A DNA stretch of 64,000 nucleotides from JASHPR01 sp963729365 (GCA_963729365.1 CAVSNQ010000003.1:76940-140939), one strand, 5' to 3'. Shown: positions 44,605-53,293, counted from the first letter of the stretch. The notes: a model not told the origin generated them from the sequence alone. Made by a program: numbers and translations.

Positions 44605-45105
44605 ATGGTCCCCTACCCGGACATGCCGGCCCCGGCCGACGAATACCTCGCGCTGGTGCTCGACGCCGACCTCCGGCTGCTCGCCATCACCGAGCGCCTG
44701 CGCCAGCACTGGTCCGCGCATGCCAGCGCGCTCGGCCTGACCGCCGCCCAGGTCAAGGTCCTGCTCCGGCTCACCCCCGGCGAGGCGATCCCGATGCGCA
44801 AGCTCGCCCAGCAGCTCGACTACGACGCCTCCAACCTCACCACCGTCGTCGACCGGCTTGCCGGGCGCGGAGCGCTCGAACGCCAGGCCGACCCCGCCGA
44901 CCGCCGCATCAAAGCCCTCGTGCTCACCCCCGAAGGCGAACGCCTGCGCGAGCTGTTCTGGCGCAACCTCGTCACCGACCCCGGACCGCTCACCCCACTC
45001 CGCCAAGGCGAGCTGCGCACCCTGACCCGGCTCCTGGCCAAGCTCGACCAGGCCAGGCTAACAACCCGGCGGAAAAGAGCGGGCGCAAGCTTGGCGCCGT
45101 CATGA
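44605..45105 (+). CDS. MarR-family transcriptional regulator
   Basis: 166 residues. The winged helix is complete: LGLTAAQVKVLLRLTPGEAIPMRKLAQQLDYDASNLTTVVDRLAGRGALERQADPADRRIKALVLTPEGERL, with the DxRxK wing of MarR proteins. Dimerisation helices are at both ends. Divergent from the oxidoreductase gene it probably controls; its stop overlaps the convergent MFS gene by 6 bp. Confidence 0.92.
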   Translation: MVPYPDMPAPADEYLALVLDADLRLLAITERLRQHWSAHASALGLTAAQVKVLLRLTPGEAIPMRKLAQQLDYDASNLTTVVDRLAGRGALERQADPADRRIKALVLTPEGERLRELFWRNLVTDPGPLTPLRQGELRTLTRLLAKLDQARLTTRRKRAGASLAPS

Positions 45106-46575
45106 CGTGCTCCCTCCGGAGCCGACTTCGGTGAGTGGCCGGGCGACAGTCTCGAGGGACTTGCCCTCGGCGTCGATGCCGAGGAACACCTCGACCAGCC
45201 CGCCGATGATCATTACGCCGCCGCCGACCAGGTATCCGATGGTCAGGCCGGTGCGGCTGGTGCCGCTGCCGATCAGCGCGCCGTACAGGATCGGGCCGAC
45301 CGCGCCGAAGCACTGGGCGATGGCGAAGAACACCGCGATCGCCTCGGCCCTGATCTCGATCGGGAAGATCTCGCTGACGGTCAGGTAGCCGGCGCTCGCC
45401 CCGGCGGAGGCGAAGAAGAACACCACGATCCAGACAAAGGTCTGCCCGGCGGCGTTCAGCAGCCCGGCGCCGAACAGCCAGGCGCTGAAGGCCAGCACGG
45501 ACCCCGAGATCAGGTACGTGCCAGAGATCATCTTCCGGCGCCCCCAGGAGTCGAACAGGTGGCCGAGCAGCAGCGGGCCCGCCAGGTTGCCGACCGCGAA
45601 CGCCAGCCCGTAGATGGGCACCGCGTTGTTGCTGACGTGGTAGAACTTCGTGAGCACCAGCGCGTAGGTGAAGAAGATTGCGTTGTACAGGAACGACTGG
45701 GTGATCATCAGCGTGCCCCCGAGGACCGCACGCTGTGGGTAGGTATGGATGATTACCCGCAGCAGCGTCAGGTAGCCGTACTCTTTCTCCGGCCGGATCT
45801 CGATGGTGGCGCTGTCGGGGACGTCGGACAGGTGCTGCCCGTCTTGAATGGAAGCTCCCTCGATGCGGCGCATCGCTTCCAGCGCTTCTTGCTCGCGGCC
45901 GTGAGTGAGCAGCCATCGGGGGCTTTCGGGGAGGTTGCGCCGGATGAACAGGATCACAAAGGCCAGCACCGGGCCGGCCAGGAACCCGATCCGCCAGCCC
46001 AGGTTCGGTGCCAGCGAGTTGAGCAGCAAGAACGAGACGAATGTTCCGATGATCGACCCAAGCCAATAGCTGCCGTTGATCCAGATATCGGTGCGTCCCC
46101 GGTACCTGGCGGGCATCATCTCGTCAATTGCCGAGTTGACGGCCGAGTACTCCCCGCCGATGCCGGTCCCGGCTACGAACCGGGTCGCGTAGAAATAGAC
46201 CAGCCCGCCGCCACCTTTGAAGGCCAGGGCCGACAGGCCGGTGCCGACCAGGTAGACCGCCAGGGTCCACATGAATAGCTTGCGGCGCCCCAGCTTGTCC
46301 GACAGCCGCCCGAACACCAGCGCGCCGATGACCTCGCCGACCAGGTAGACGGTGCCGATGGCCGATGCCTGCGAAGTGGACAGGGCCAGGGTGTTGGCCT
46401 GGGTGAGCTTGCCGGTCACCGAGCTGGCGATGGTGATCTCCAGCCCGTCCAGGACCCAGGCGGTGCCCAGCCCTAGTACGAGCCGGGTGTGGAATGGCGA
46501 CCAGCGCAGGCGGTCCAGCCGAGCTGGGATCGTGCTGCGGATCGGCCGTTGCTGTTTGGCGACGACGGTTGCCAA
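45100..46575 (-). CDS. MFS transporter, sugar-porter/metabolite:H+ symporter type
   Basis: 491 residues, twelve hydrophobic segments. GRLSDKLGRRKLFMWTLAVYLVGT is motif A, RFVAGTGIGGEYSAVNSAIDEMMPARYRGR the conserved TM4-5 region, and RRNLPESPRWLLTHGREQEALEAM the central loop of the SP/MHS subfamily. It probably imports a small organic acid or polyol. A long cytoplasmic loop follows TM6. No regulator is adjacent other than the convergent marR. Confidence 0.9.
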   Translation of the reverse strand: MATVVAKQQRPIRSTIPARLDRLRWSPFHTRLVLGLGTAWVLDGLEITIASSVTGKLTQANTLALSTSQASAIGTVYLVGEVIGALVFGRLSDKLGRRKLFMWTLAVYLVGTGLSALAFKGGGGLVYFYATRFVAGTGIGGEYSAVNSAIDEMMPARYRGRTDIWINGSYWLGSIIGTFVSFLLLNSLAPNLGWRIGFLAGPVLAFVILFIRRNLPESPRWLLTHGREQEALEAMRRIEGASIQDGQHLSDVPDSATIEIRPEKEYGYLTLLRVIIHTYPQRAVLGGTLMITQSFLYNAIFFTYALVLTKFYHVSNNAVPIYGLAFAVGNLAGPLLLGHLFDSWGRRKMISGTYLISGSVLAFSAWLFGAGLLNAAGQTFVWIVVFFFASAGASAGYLTVSEIFPIEIRAEAIAVFFAIAQCFGAVGPILYGALIGSGTSRTGLTIGYLVGGGVMIIGGLVEVFLGIDAEGKSLETVARPLTEVGSGGSTS

Positions 46576-47028
46576 GCCAAGACCTCCCCCTCACGCACCC
46601 GCGGGCCTCCACGGCCCAGCCGGGCGCGTTTCTCTGAGCGTCTTGCTCCAGGTTGCGGTGACGCCCGCTGGGCAACCGCCCCAGGCGGTGCCGACGCCCG
46701 GCGCGCGGTACAGGGAGAGCGTCCGCCTTAGGTACAGACCGCGAACGGCGTGGCCCGTGCCACGTCATCCGGCCCAGGCACCCCCCAGGCTGCCTCCCGT
46801 GCCTTGGAAGGTACCCAGATCCCGGCATGTATAGCAGCTGCGAATTCGGTAATCCGCACGAAGCGCGTCCGGCGAGCCACCCCGCCCGCGTCCTCCACGG
46901 ATCGGCCAGCCGACGGGAGTTCTACGGAGTACGGACGGAGTCGACGGCGCGACGATGACCCTGCTGACACAGCCGAAGTTGAACAGGGAATGGCGTGAGA
47001 CCTACGGCACGCGATCCGAGATAAAAGA
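46576..47028. other. 453-bp gap with a possible gene remnant
   Basis: A minus-strand reading ends at 46728 with RTRFVRITEFAAAIHAGIWVPSKAREAAWGVPGPDDVARATPFAVCT, which has protein-like composition but no start or known family and merges upstream into antisense of the next gene. Probably a degraded gene end. Confidence 0.35.
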
Positions 47029-47646
47029 CTACACGCCCAGCGGCAGGATCCGCCCGATCGCAACCGGGCATTCATGGTAGCGGTCGCCGGGACCAAACTG
47101 GAATTCCCACCCTGAGTCGCCGAAACGGAAATGAATCCGCCCGCGACCCACACCCGTAGCTGGCGAATTACCTCCCCGACCTCGGGTATCGTCGTAATGG
47201 CGGATGTCACTCGAATCGTAGGCAAGGACCGAAACCATGCCGTCATTGAATGTTTCTGGATCATCCACGACTATAAAGACGTGCCCGGTATTCCCGCCCG
47301 GCTCGAGCTCGTCCGACCTCCAGGCAACGATGTCGCCGCGGCGCGCGCCCGCAAAAGGCTGAACAGGCTCCCACCCGTCCGTTCCTTCCTGCGGCAGCTC
47401 ACTGAAAAGATCATAGAAGTCAAAAGCCAGCGGCAGGCCGGCCGCGTTGTCATAGGGAATCGCCTCGTAGTGCCGGGGCGCGATGCGCTGAAGGACGAAC
47501 CCTACATAACCCGAGCAGTCCATGTCGTAGGTCCCAGTCGCGACGTCCACGTAAGTGTCGTGCTGATAAACGGTGTGCACCACGCTGAGCAGTATCGCCT
47601 CACCTTCAGCGGCGACTGAATCCCGCAGTGAACCTTGCGTGGACAT
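47029..47646 (-). CDS. NlpC/P60-like papain-fold protein without signal peptide
   Basis: 205 residues from ATG 47646, preceded by GGAAGGGAGA. TYDMDCSGYVGFVLQ supplies the catalytic Cys (DCSGYV), and ARRGDIVAWRSDE...NTGHVFIVVDDP the His (GHVFIV), the order found in NlpC/P60 amidase/peptidases. No signal peptide or membrane segment, so unlike cell-wall hydrolases of this fold it would act in the cytoplasm or be exported another way. Slightly lower GC than the core genes. Cognate substrate unknown. Confidence 0.7.
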   Translation of the reverse strand: MSTQGSLRDSVAAEGEAILLSVVHTVYQHDTYVDVATGTYDMDCSGYVGFVLQRIAPRHYEAIPYDNAAGLPLAFDFYDLFSELPQEGTDGWEPVQPFAGARRGDIVAWRSDELEPGGNTGHVFIVVDDPETFNDGMVSVLAYDSSDIRHYDDTRGRGGNSPATGVGRGRIHFRFGDSGWEFQFGPGDRYHECPVAIGRILPLGV

Positions 47647-47844
47647 TCCGTCTCCCTTCCGGTGACTCCCAACCCGCGCAACCCCGGCGGCAGCGTTACC
47701 GGCAAAGCCACACCGAGGCCAGCCGGGATCGCGGCCAGGCCCGACCGCACAGGGAAGGACACCCTCCTTGCCGTAACAGAGCCCGCAGCGCTCATCTAGA
47801 TACCGGTGCGGCCAGCGCGACGAGCGCCCGCATCAAGCAGACGG

Positions 47845-48132
47845 TCAGGCTGGGCCTGCGCTAGCCCGTTCCGGGCCAGACCGGTCACCGGTTACGCGCT
47901 GGATGTCCTCGGGTGGCACGCCGAGAAGATGCGACGCGATCGCGGCATCCCCTCCGGCGAGCACGCGCCGTGCACGCTCGATGCCTTCGGCGATGGAGTC
48001 CGCGTGCCGGGCGGCGTACTCCTCGACAGCCCGGTCCACTATCTCCGCCTGCGTCACATCCGCTAGCGCGGCCAGGTAACGGATGCGTTCCTTGGTCTGT
48101 CCGCTCACCTTGATCGGAGCCTGGCCCGCCAT
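47845..48132 (-). CDS. RHH (CopG-like) DNA-binding protein, copy 1
   Basis: 95 residues: PIKVSGQTKERIRYLAALADVTQAEIVDRAVEEYAARHADSIAEGIERARR is a ribbon-helix-helix followed by a helical extension and GVPPEDIQRVTGD. Such proteins are often antitoxins that repress their own promoter. The gene downstream is not a recognisable toxin, so it may be an orphan. Start ATG 48132; three TAGTACCT boxes lie upstream. Almost identical to the protein encoded at 52054-52341 (Ser/Ala change near residue 56 and Ile/Val near 18). Confidence 0.8.
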   Translation of the reverse strand: MAGQAPIKVSGQTKERIRYLAALADVTQAEIVDRAVEEYAARHADSIAEGIERARRVLAGGDAAIASHLLGVPPEDIQRVTGDRSGPERASAGPA

Positions 48133-48145
48133 CGAATCACTTCCT

Positions 48146-48196
48146 TAGTACCTATATGACAATAGTACCTAAGCAAGGATTTTACGATAGTACCTT
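48146..48196 (-). promoter_or_regulatory. operator-like direct repeats of the RHH gene
   Basis: TAGTACCTA occurs at 48146-48154 and 48163-48171 (17-bp spacing) and TAGTACCTT at 48188-48196, directly upstream of the RHH start. The first two are conserved in the second copy (around 52355-52380). Tandem short boxes are typical of RHH operators. Confidence 0.55.
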
Positions 48197-48199
48197 ATC

Positions 48200-48367
48200 C
48201 ACCTTCGCCGGATCGACTGCCAGGTCGAAACCGCGCGTCTCGGTCCTGGCGATGGCCTGGCCGGGCACGAACTCGGCGATCTTCGCGAGCACTTCGCTTT
48301 CCCGTCCGCCTTGCTCGCGCGGGCCGCGGCGCGCGGCGGCCTTCTTGTGGCCTAACATTTTCGCCAT
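48200..48367 (-). pseudogene. DUF1801-like N-terminal remnant fused to another gene end
   Basis: The minus-strand reading from 48367, MAKMLGHKKAAARRGPREQGGRESEVLAKIAE, corresponds to the N-terminus of DUF1801 (iron-chaperone-like) proteins. It then runs into GFDLAVDPAKVDKVLS and a stop next to the RHH operator. A similar DUF1801 piece lies at 59.83-59.93 kb. Not functional. Confidence 0.5.
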
Positions 48368-48634
48368 GCCTCTGAAGCGGATGAACCGGGACGAGTTCTT
48401 TGCCAAGCTGCTGCCGACCCCGGCCACTGGGACGTCGCGAGCGCCGTTCTGGTCCGGGCGGTCGTCCTCGACGGCCTGAACTCGGGGGCTCCCTTGCATC
48501 TGAGCAAGGCTAAATGCGGTGCCTCCTGGCTGCTTGCGGAATCGTCGTGGCGGATCTGTTGACACCGCCACGGTCCCGGGATCGAAGGCTAAGTTGAGCT
48601 TCCCTCAATCGTGGCGAAATGATGCAGTACAACG
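48368..48634. other. 267-bp region without a supported gene
   Basis: The plus strand has a short reading starting MPLKRMNRDEFFAKLLPTP that stops after 37 codons; it may be a broken gene start but has no recognised relative here. The GC content falls from here on. Confidence 0.3.
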
Positions 48635-49627
48635 TCAGAAAGACGATCTAGCACTGAGGCCAAGTCCCACACTGCCAACTATTATCAAAGCAATTCTCGC
48701 ACTTATCGGCACTGTGCCTGGCAGGATGCCCGCCGTTGCGGCTGCTGCCCCTGACAAAGCTATCGCCAATCTTTGCGCGGCCACAGCAAGTCTTCGGCGA
48801 ACGATAAATATAGATATCGTGAAAAATGATCCGTTCTCTCCGGGCCCGGGCTCTATTCTGATTAGGCTGGGTCGCGACCTATCACTGGGTAATGCAAGCA
48901 ACCGCACGTCAAAGACTTCTCTCCCGAAGGTCAACGAGATGGCAGATCCGTCGATGGTGTCAATCGCGCTATCGTCGACTCGAACTTCGTAGTGGTGTAG
49001 TCGCGATTCGTTCGTTATTGCGAACGTATGGATCCGGGCACGAACAGTTGTATTTGTTTTGAAGCGGAAAGCTCCACCCTGACATGTGATACGTTGGCCA
49101 TGCCGATTCGTGAGACTCTCACAATACAGAAACGAGGCAGTTTCAAAGAATGAGCATTCTGTCATTCGCCGAACCACGAGCCCCCATCGATCTGGCCCAG
49201 CATTGGTGAGCTGCTCTTCACTTGAGGTATCTGCATTCACCACGAAAAATCCTGACCTGGGCCCGGGGCTGAGCAGGCCTGTGGCATCAGCTCCCGCAAA
49301 AAGGTCGGGAAGCCTCGCACTGCTCGGGAATCCACGCAGTACGCATTCTATGCTGACGAAGTCGGCAACACGCTCGCTCTCAGTTACCTGGGCGTATCTG
49401 CACGCTACTGCGTTCGCAGTATTTAGATCGCCTCGATTGCCTTCCATATAACAGATTAGAACGTCGCGCCCAACGAGCTGATTAGCATAGAGGCCATCGC
49501 GGAGCGGAGGCTGAATCCAAGTATAAGAATAGCGCACTTTAACGCGAGCACCTGCTGGTAGGCCTAGCTCTTGGAAGACCGTCCGGGCGTAGGCTTCCCT
49601 AGCATCGGTGATATAAATTACGATCAC
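48635..49627 (-). CDS. unknown protein with C-terminal membrane helices
   Basis: 330 residues, no recognised domain. The N-terminal half starts IVIYITDAREAYARTVFQELGLPAG and looks like an alpha/beta fold; the middle is beta-rich; two hydrophobic stretches lie at about 285-303 and 308-325 (LAIALSGAAAATAGILPG and ISARIALIIVGSVGLGLS). The gene overlaps the end of the upstream Mom-like gene by 29 bp, so both are one operon. Base composition and codon use are clearly AT-richer than the genome, a sign of horizontal transfer. A membrane-acting effector is a possibility, but this is inference. Confidence 0.6.
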   Translation of the reverse strand: MIVIYITDAREAYARTVFQELGLPAGARVKVRYSYTWIQPPLRDGLYANQLVGRDVLICYMEGNRGDLNTANAVACRYAQVTESERVADFVSIECVLRGFPSSARLPDLFAGADATGLLSPGPRSGFFVVNADTSSEEQLTNAGPDRWGLVVRRMTECSFFETASFLYCESLTNRHGQRITCQGGAFRFKTNTTVRARIHTFAITNESRLHHYEVRVDDSAIDTIDGSAISLTFGREVFDVRLLALPSDRSRPSLIRIEPGPGENGSFFTISIFIVRRRLAVAAQRLAIALSGAAAATAGILPGTVPISARIALIIVGSVGLGLSARSSF

Positions 49628-50582
49628 AGCATCGTTCCTGTGGCTTATGCCGCTCTAGGCGCTGAAGTTTCAGTTTCTGAAGAGCGAGCCGTAGGTTCTT
49701 GTTTGTTGCCGTTGCGAAGACCAACGTGTCAGACTCCAGCGGACCGCTCATCTGAAATCTCTGCCCCAGCAGGCTAGATAGTCTGTCCGGATCATCGCTT
49801 CCGAAGGTTCGTATTAGCTGCCTACGCGTGCAGAATTGTCCATCGATATATAGATATCCCAGGTGCGGGACGGAGAATAGTTCAGCCCAGTTCGATGCTC
49901 GATAGCTTGTGCCGCGAAATCCCAGATTAGGATCCACGGTTGTGGATACAACTGCTTTGTGTCCGTCCTCCGAATATTCTTTGATAAGCACAGCCAGCAT
50001 GTGCGAAACTGTATTACGTGGTGCTATGTTTGATGCGTATATCCGTGACAGCGATAGCTGCTCTGTGTCCTCATCACCGACGACCCGAAAGGCGTTTACG
50101 AGCACATCCCAATCTAGGGCGTCCACAGATGCATATGCTATTAGCCGGTCAGTTCGTGGGTCTTTGAGACCGAAATGACGACTTCCTGGCCTAGCCGATT
50201 GCAAATAGTGGACGGCCGACGAGATAAGGCAGCCAGTCTCCAACGACAGATGGACTAGCTTCAATTCAAGAAGATTGATGTCAAAATCATTAATACCGTC
50301 AAGAAACAGATGGGTGACGGTATCTCGCCCTTTGCGGAGCATCTCAGCCTGCTCAAGGACTACGGGCCGAACGTCACGATCTGTGTCGAAGGTTGGACAG
50401 AAGAGAGCAATACGGACACGAGCGCGCAGTGAAGCCACGTCGATAGCGAATGAAGCGGCTGCTCGAGCTACCGCTTTCTCGACCGTTGGGCTCGCTACCA
50501 GTTGAGCACGCTGCTCACTGAGGTGTGAGTCCGGGCCGAGCCAACCGTTGGCTGACACCGAAGTAGTGTCGCACGGGCGCAA
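49599..50582 (-). CDS. Mom-like GNAT-fold protein candidate
   Basis: 327 residues. The C-terminal half has FSVPHLGYLYIDG and, before it, the block LSRIYASNIAPRNTVSHMLAVLIKEYSE...VVSTTVDPNLGFRGTSYRASNWAELF, which resembles the core of phage Mu Mom and related GNAT-like modification proteins, where GxxYRAxNW is the acceptor/CoA loop. The N-terminal half has no recognised domain. It is the first gene of an AT-rich two-gene operon with the 2TM protein at 48635-49627. Role in DNA modification or defence is inferred from this motif and context only. Confidence 0.5.
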   Translation of the reverse strand: MRPCDTTSVSANGWLGPDSHLSEQRAQLVASPTVEKAVARAAASFAIDVASLRARVRIALFCPTFDTDRDVRPVVLEQAEMLRKGRDTVTHLFLDGINDFDINLLELKLVHLSLETGCLISSAVHYLQSARPGSRHFGLKDPRTDRLIAYASVDALDWDVLVNAFRVVGDEDTEQLSLSRIYASNIAPRNTVSHMLAVLIKEYSEDGHKAVVSTTVDPNLGFRGTSYRASNWAELFSVPHLGYLYIDGQFCTRRQLIRTFGSDDPDRLSSLLGQRFQMSGPLESDTLVFATATNKNLRLALQKLKLQRLERHKPQERCCDRNLYHRC

Positions 50583-50817
50583 TCGTTGTATAAGGGGAAC
50601 CCACCCTCACTCTGGCCAGTAACCCGCGTACAATCCCGGACTGATTCTCGGGCTTGACGTCCGCGGGTGCGCGCTTGTATTCAGTGCTCAGCCATCGGAA
50701 GACACTGTCGGGCCTGGCTGCTGCAAACACCACCTCACATCGGCAAGCGGACGCCCTCAGGACCCGCGCCGATGATGAGCAGGCTTGCTCAGTACTCGAG
50801 GCCATCATGGTCCGGTT
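50583..50817. other. 235-bp region without a supported gene
   Basis: Readings on both strands are short and unlike any family. It probably contains the promoter of the two-gene minus-strand operon. Confidence 0.35.
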
Positions 50818-51330
50818 TTAGGTCGCGCCGCGCGGGCGGGCTTGATGGCGGAGTGGTCCAAGAGGGCGGCCCGGACTGGGCCGGATACTACGCATGGTCA
50901 GCCGGCCGCGAGCCGCTGCTTCTGGCCGCGTGCCAGAAGCTAAGCGCCGGCAAGGACCGCATGGCGATCGACCTGGGCTGCGGGGATGGCACCCAGGCAC
51001 TTGAGCTGCTGGCTCGCGGCTGGTCGGTGATGGCTGTGGACGCTGCAAGAAATCCCGGAACTCGCGGAGTGCGTGGTCCTGGTCCGACCCAAGATCGCCG
51101 ACCACTACCAGCTCCGTGCCGGCAGTCCGTGCGGAGTGGAGCACCGGCCAGCCGCGTCCACCTCGTCGGCGACTACCTGCGCGCACGGTCGCAGCTGCTG
51201 TGCCTGACGGGCGACACCGCCACCCGCGCCGCTTACCTGTACGCAGCCCTCAGCCGCGCCTGTCACTACCACCTCTATGAGCCTGAACTCCGGGTATCAA
51301 GTGCTGGTCACGCCGTTCGTACGCATTCAA
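50818..51330 (+). pseudogene. SAM-dependent methyltransferase remnant
   Basis: PDWAGYYAWSAGREPLLLAACQKLSAGKDRMAIDLGCGDGTQALELLARGWSVMAVDA is a class I methyltransferase start with the SAM motif DLGCGDGT. The homology ends near 51050; afterwards short pieces such as DYLRARSQLLCLTGDTATRAAYLYAALSRACHYH in changed frames suggest other fused remnants. No complete enzyme can be encoded. Confidence 0.6.
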
Positions 51331-51371
51331 TGCGCTGGATTGTCCGAATCGGCCGATACGATTCCGGCGCC

Positions 51372-52073
51372 ATGCCAGATAACCGTCGTTCTCGCCCGAC
51401 GCTCCGCTGCTTAACCGAAGACCTCGGCGTCAGCATCCCGCCGCTCGAGGTCGATCTGGGCGGGCTTGCTAATCCCTGGCTCGACGAGCTGCGCCGGATC
51501 GCACCGACGTCGCCATCAGGCCAGAAGCGCATCCTTTCCATTGGCCGGCCCATGGTCTACAGGCTTCGCGCCTCGTCCAACCGCGCCGCCACCTGGGTAG
51601 ACGAGGACCGCGGCATTGTGTGGCTCTGTGCAGCACACCGCCGGGAGGAGGGTTCCGGCGACGATGCCTACGCATGGTTCGCAAGACTTCACACCGCCGG
51701 GCAACTGCTTCCCTCTGACGATGACCGGCTGCGCGACCGTGCGGAAGCGATCATCAGACTGCAGCGGGGGCTGACGTCCGAGCTGCTGCACCTCGCCGAT
51801 GAGGCCTTGATACGGGAAGGCACGGAGCTGAGGTCTGACCTGGGCCGGTACCTGCCGTGCCGGGTACTCGCGTTGGGCGGGAGCGGCGTAGAAGAGATCT
51901 GGTGTGCGCTCAGTGTCCGGGCCGCGGATGGTACTCACATTGGGTATGAGCTGAGGAACATCCTTTTCGCGGCGCTGGAAGCGCATTTTCCCGATGCGAT
52001 CTTCGAGGTTCGCGGTGACTGGCCGACGGGCGACGTCGGGTGGTGGGAGACGGTCAGGCTGGGCCTGCGCTAG
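51372..52073 (+). CDS. unknown cytoplasmic protein, convergent with RHH gene
   Basis: 233 residues from ATG 51372; a longer in-frame reading continues upstream into the methyltransferase remnant and is rejected. The core PMVYRLRASSNRAATWVDEDRGIVWLCAAHRREEGSGDDAYAWFARLHTAGQLLPSDDDRLRDRAE and GYELRNILFAALEAHFPDAIFEVRGDWPTGDVGWWETVRLGLR look like a soluble alpha/beta protein. The last codons lie inside the 390-bp repeat and overlap the 3' end of the RHH gene by 20 bp. Another copy of the final codons (VRLGLR) occurs next to RHH copy 1, so this gene and the RHH gene were duplicated or transferred together. A toxin-antitoxin-like relation is possible but unproven. Confidence 0.6.
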   Translation: MPDNRRSRPTLRCLTEDLGVSIPPLEVDLGGLANPWLDELRRIAPTSPSGQKRILSIGRPMVYRLRASSNRAATWVDEDRGIVWLCAAHRREEGSGDDAYAWFARLHTAGQLLPSDDDRLRDRAEAIIRLQRGLTSELLHLADEALIREGTELRSDLGRYLPCRVLALGGSGVEEIWCALSVRAADGTHIGYELRNILFAALEAHFPDAIFEVRGDWPTGDVGWWETVRLGLR

Positions 52074-52440
52074 CCCGTTCCGGGCCAGACCGGTCACCGG
52101 TTACGCGCTGGATGTCCTCGGGTGGCACGCCGAGAAGATGCGACGCGATCGCGGCATCCCCTCCGGCGAGCACGCGCCGTGCGCGCTCGATGCCCTCGGC
52201 GATGGCGTCCGCGTGCCGGGCGGCGTACTCCTCGACAGCCCGGTCCACTATCTCCGCCTGCGTCACATCCGCTAGCGCAGCCAGGTAACGGACGCGTTCC
52301 TTGGTCTGTCCACTCACCTTGATCGGAGCCTGGCCCGCCATCGAGTCACTTCCTTAGTACCTATATGACAATAGTACCTAAGCAAAGATCTTACGATAGT
52401 AGCCCATCAACCTTCGCTGGGTCGACTATCAGGGTCGATG
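52048..52440. repeat. about 390-bp repeat, copy 2 (RHH gene with control region)
   Basis: Second copy of 47839-48230, direct orientation. The two copies bracket the AT-rich operon and methyltransferase remnant (about 4.2 kb), so recombination between them would remove or duplicate that segment. Confidence 0.9.
52054..52341 (-). CDS. RHH (CopG-like) DNA-binding protein, copy 2
   Basis: 95 residues, nearly identical to the product of 47845-48132, with the same ribbon-helix-helix. It overlaps the 3' end of the convergent unknown gene. TAGTACCTA boxes upstream are conserved for two of three sites. Either copy could repress both promoters. Confidence 0.8.
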   Translation of the reverse strand: MAGQAPIKVSGQTKERVRYLAALADVTQAEIVDRAVEEYAARHADAIAEGIERARRVLAGGDAAIASHLLGVPPEDIQRVTGDRSGPERASAGPA

Positions 52441-52485
52441 CAGCGCGGGCGCTACCCGTTGACGACCAGCGGGACGCGCGTTAAC

Positions 52486-52542
52486 GTGCCAACTGTCAGC
52501 ACTAAGTGCCAACAGTCATCATTAAGTGCCAACAGTTAGCAC
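52486..52542 (+). promoter_or_regulatory. three direct repeats upstream of the GntR gene
   Basis: GTGCCAAC recurs at 52486, 52506 and 52526, exactly 20 bp apart, each within GTGCCAACnGTnAnCAn; the first and third have a GTGC-N9-GCAC symmetry. A 20-bp periodicity places the sites on nearly the same face of the helix. Likely binding sites of the GntR regulator encoded immediately downstream. Confidence 0.65.
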
Positions 52543-52552
52543 AAGGAGCGAA

Positions 52553-53293
52553 GTGCCCCCCGGCCCCCCAGACGACCCCGGCGCACCCGGCGAGTGGGAC
52601 ACGTCCACGCTGCATGAGCGCATCTGCGAGGAGCTGCGCTGGCGGATGATGAGCGGCTACCTCCCGCCCGGGACCCGGATCCCCGAGGCGCGCCTGGCCA
52701 GCGAGCTGAACGTCAGCCGCGGCACCATGCGCGAGGCGCTCAGGCAGCTGCGGCGGGAGCGCCTGATCACCTGGGAGCCCCGGCGGTCCCCGCACGTCCG
52801 CCGGATGACGACCGCCGAGATCGAGGACGTCTACGAGGTGCGGGAACTCCTCGAAGGCGGCGCGATCAGGATCCTCGCCGGGCTGCGGCCGCGCGACCGG
52901 AACCGCGCCGTCGCCACGCTGCGGGAAGCGTACGCGGACCTGCAGGCGGCGGCCGAGTCCGTGGCCGCCCGCATCGACGCCGAGCTGCGCTTTCACCAGA
53001 CAATCTGCTCCCTGGCCGGCAATGAGCTGCTGCTCGAGCTCTGGCAGGATCTCCGGCCCGTGATCCAGCTGATGCTGCACTGCGTGCCCGAGCCGGTACT
53101 GCAGGCGCTCAGCGTGGAAGACCATCTCGAGCTCATCGACGCGATCGAGGAAGGTGACCCTGCCGAGGCCGTGAACCTCATGGCTGCGCAGTTCTCCGGA
53201 GCCCCGGCGCTGCTCAGCACCTACGCCTCCGCGCACCCGGGTGCGCGCGGGCCCCGGGCACGGCGCACGCGCCCTGCCGTCCAGCACACGTAG
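52553..53293 (+). CDS. GntR-family (FCD) transcriptional regulator
   Basis: 246 residues from GTG 52553, with AAGGAG at 52543-52548; an upstream in-frame GTG at 52526 lies inside the third operator repeat. The winged helix ERICEELRWRMMSGYLPPGTRIPEARLASELNVSRGTMREALRQLRRERLITWEP is standard GntR, followed by an FCD effector domain with DVYEVRELLEGGAIRIL, the metal/ligand His and Asp residues in DAELRFHQTIC and EDHLELIDAIEEGD. It precedes and probably controls the permease-hydantoinase-RidA-oxidase genes. Confidence 0.92.
   Translation: MPPGPPDDPGAPGEWDTSTLHERICEELRWRMMSGYLPPGTRIPEARLASELNVSRGTMREALRQLRRERLITWEPRRSPHVRRMTTAEIEDVYEVRELLEGGAIRILAGLRPRDRNRAVATLREAYADLQAAAESVAARIDAELRFHQTICSLAGNELLLELWQDLRPVIQLMLHCVPEPVLQALSVEDHLELIDAIEEGDPAEAVNLMAAQFSGAPALLSTYASAHPGARGPRARRTRPAVQHT

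Larger units (their letters stand above)
47839..48230. repeat. about 390-bp repeat, copy 1 (RHH gene with control region)
   Basis: Matches 52048-52440 at an offset of 4209 bp with a few substitutions in the gene and more beyond 48180. It includes the whole RHH gene, its operator region, and at the other end the codons VRLGLR plus stop of the convergent gene that is intact only in the second copy. Confidence 0.9.
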
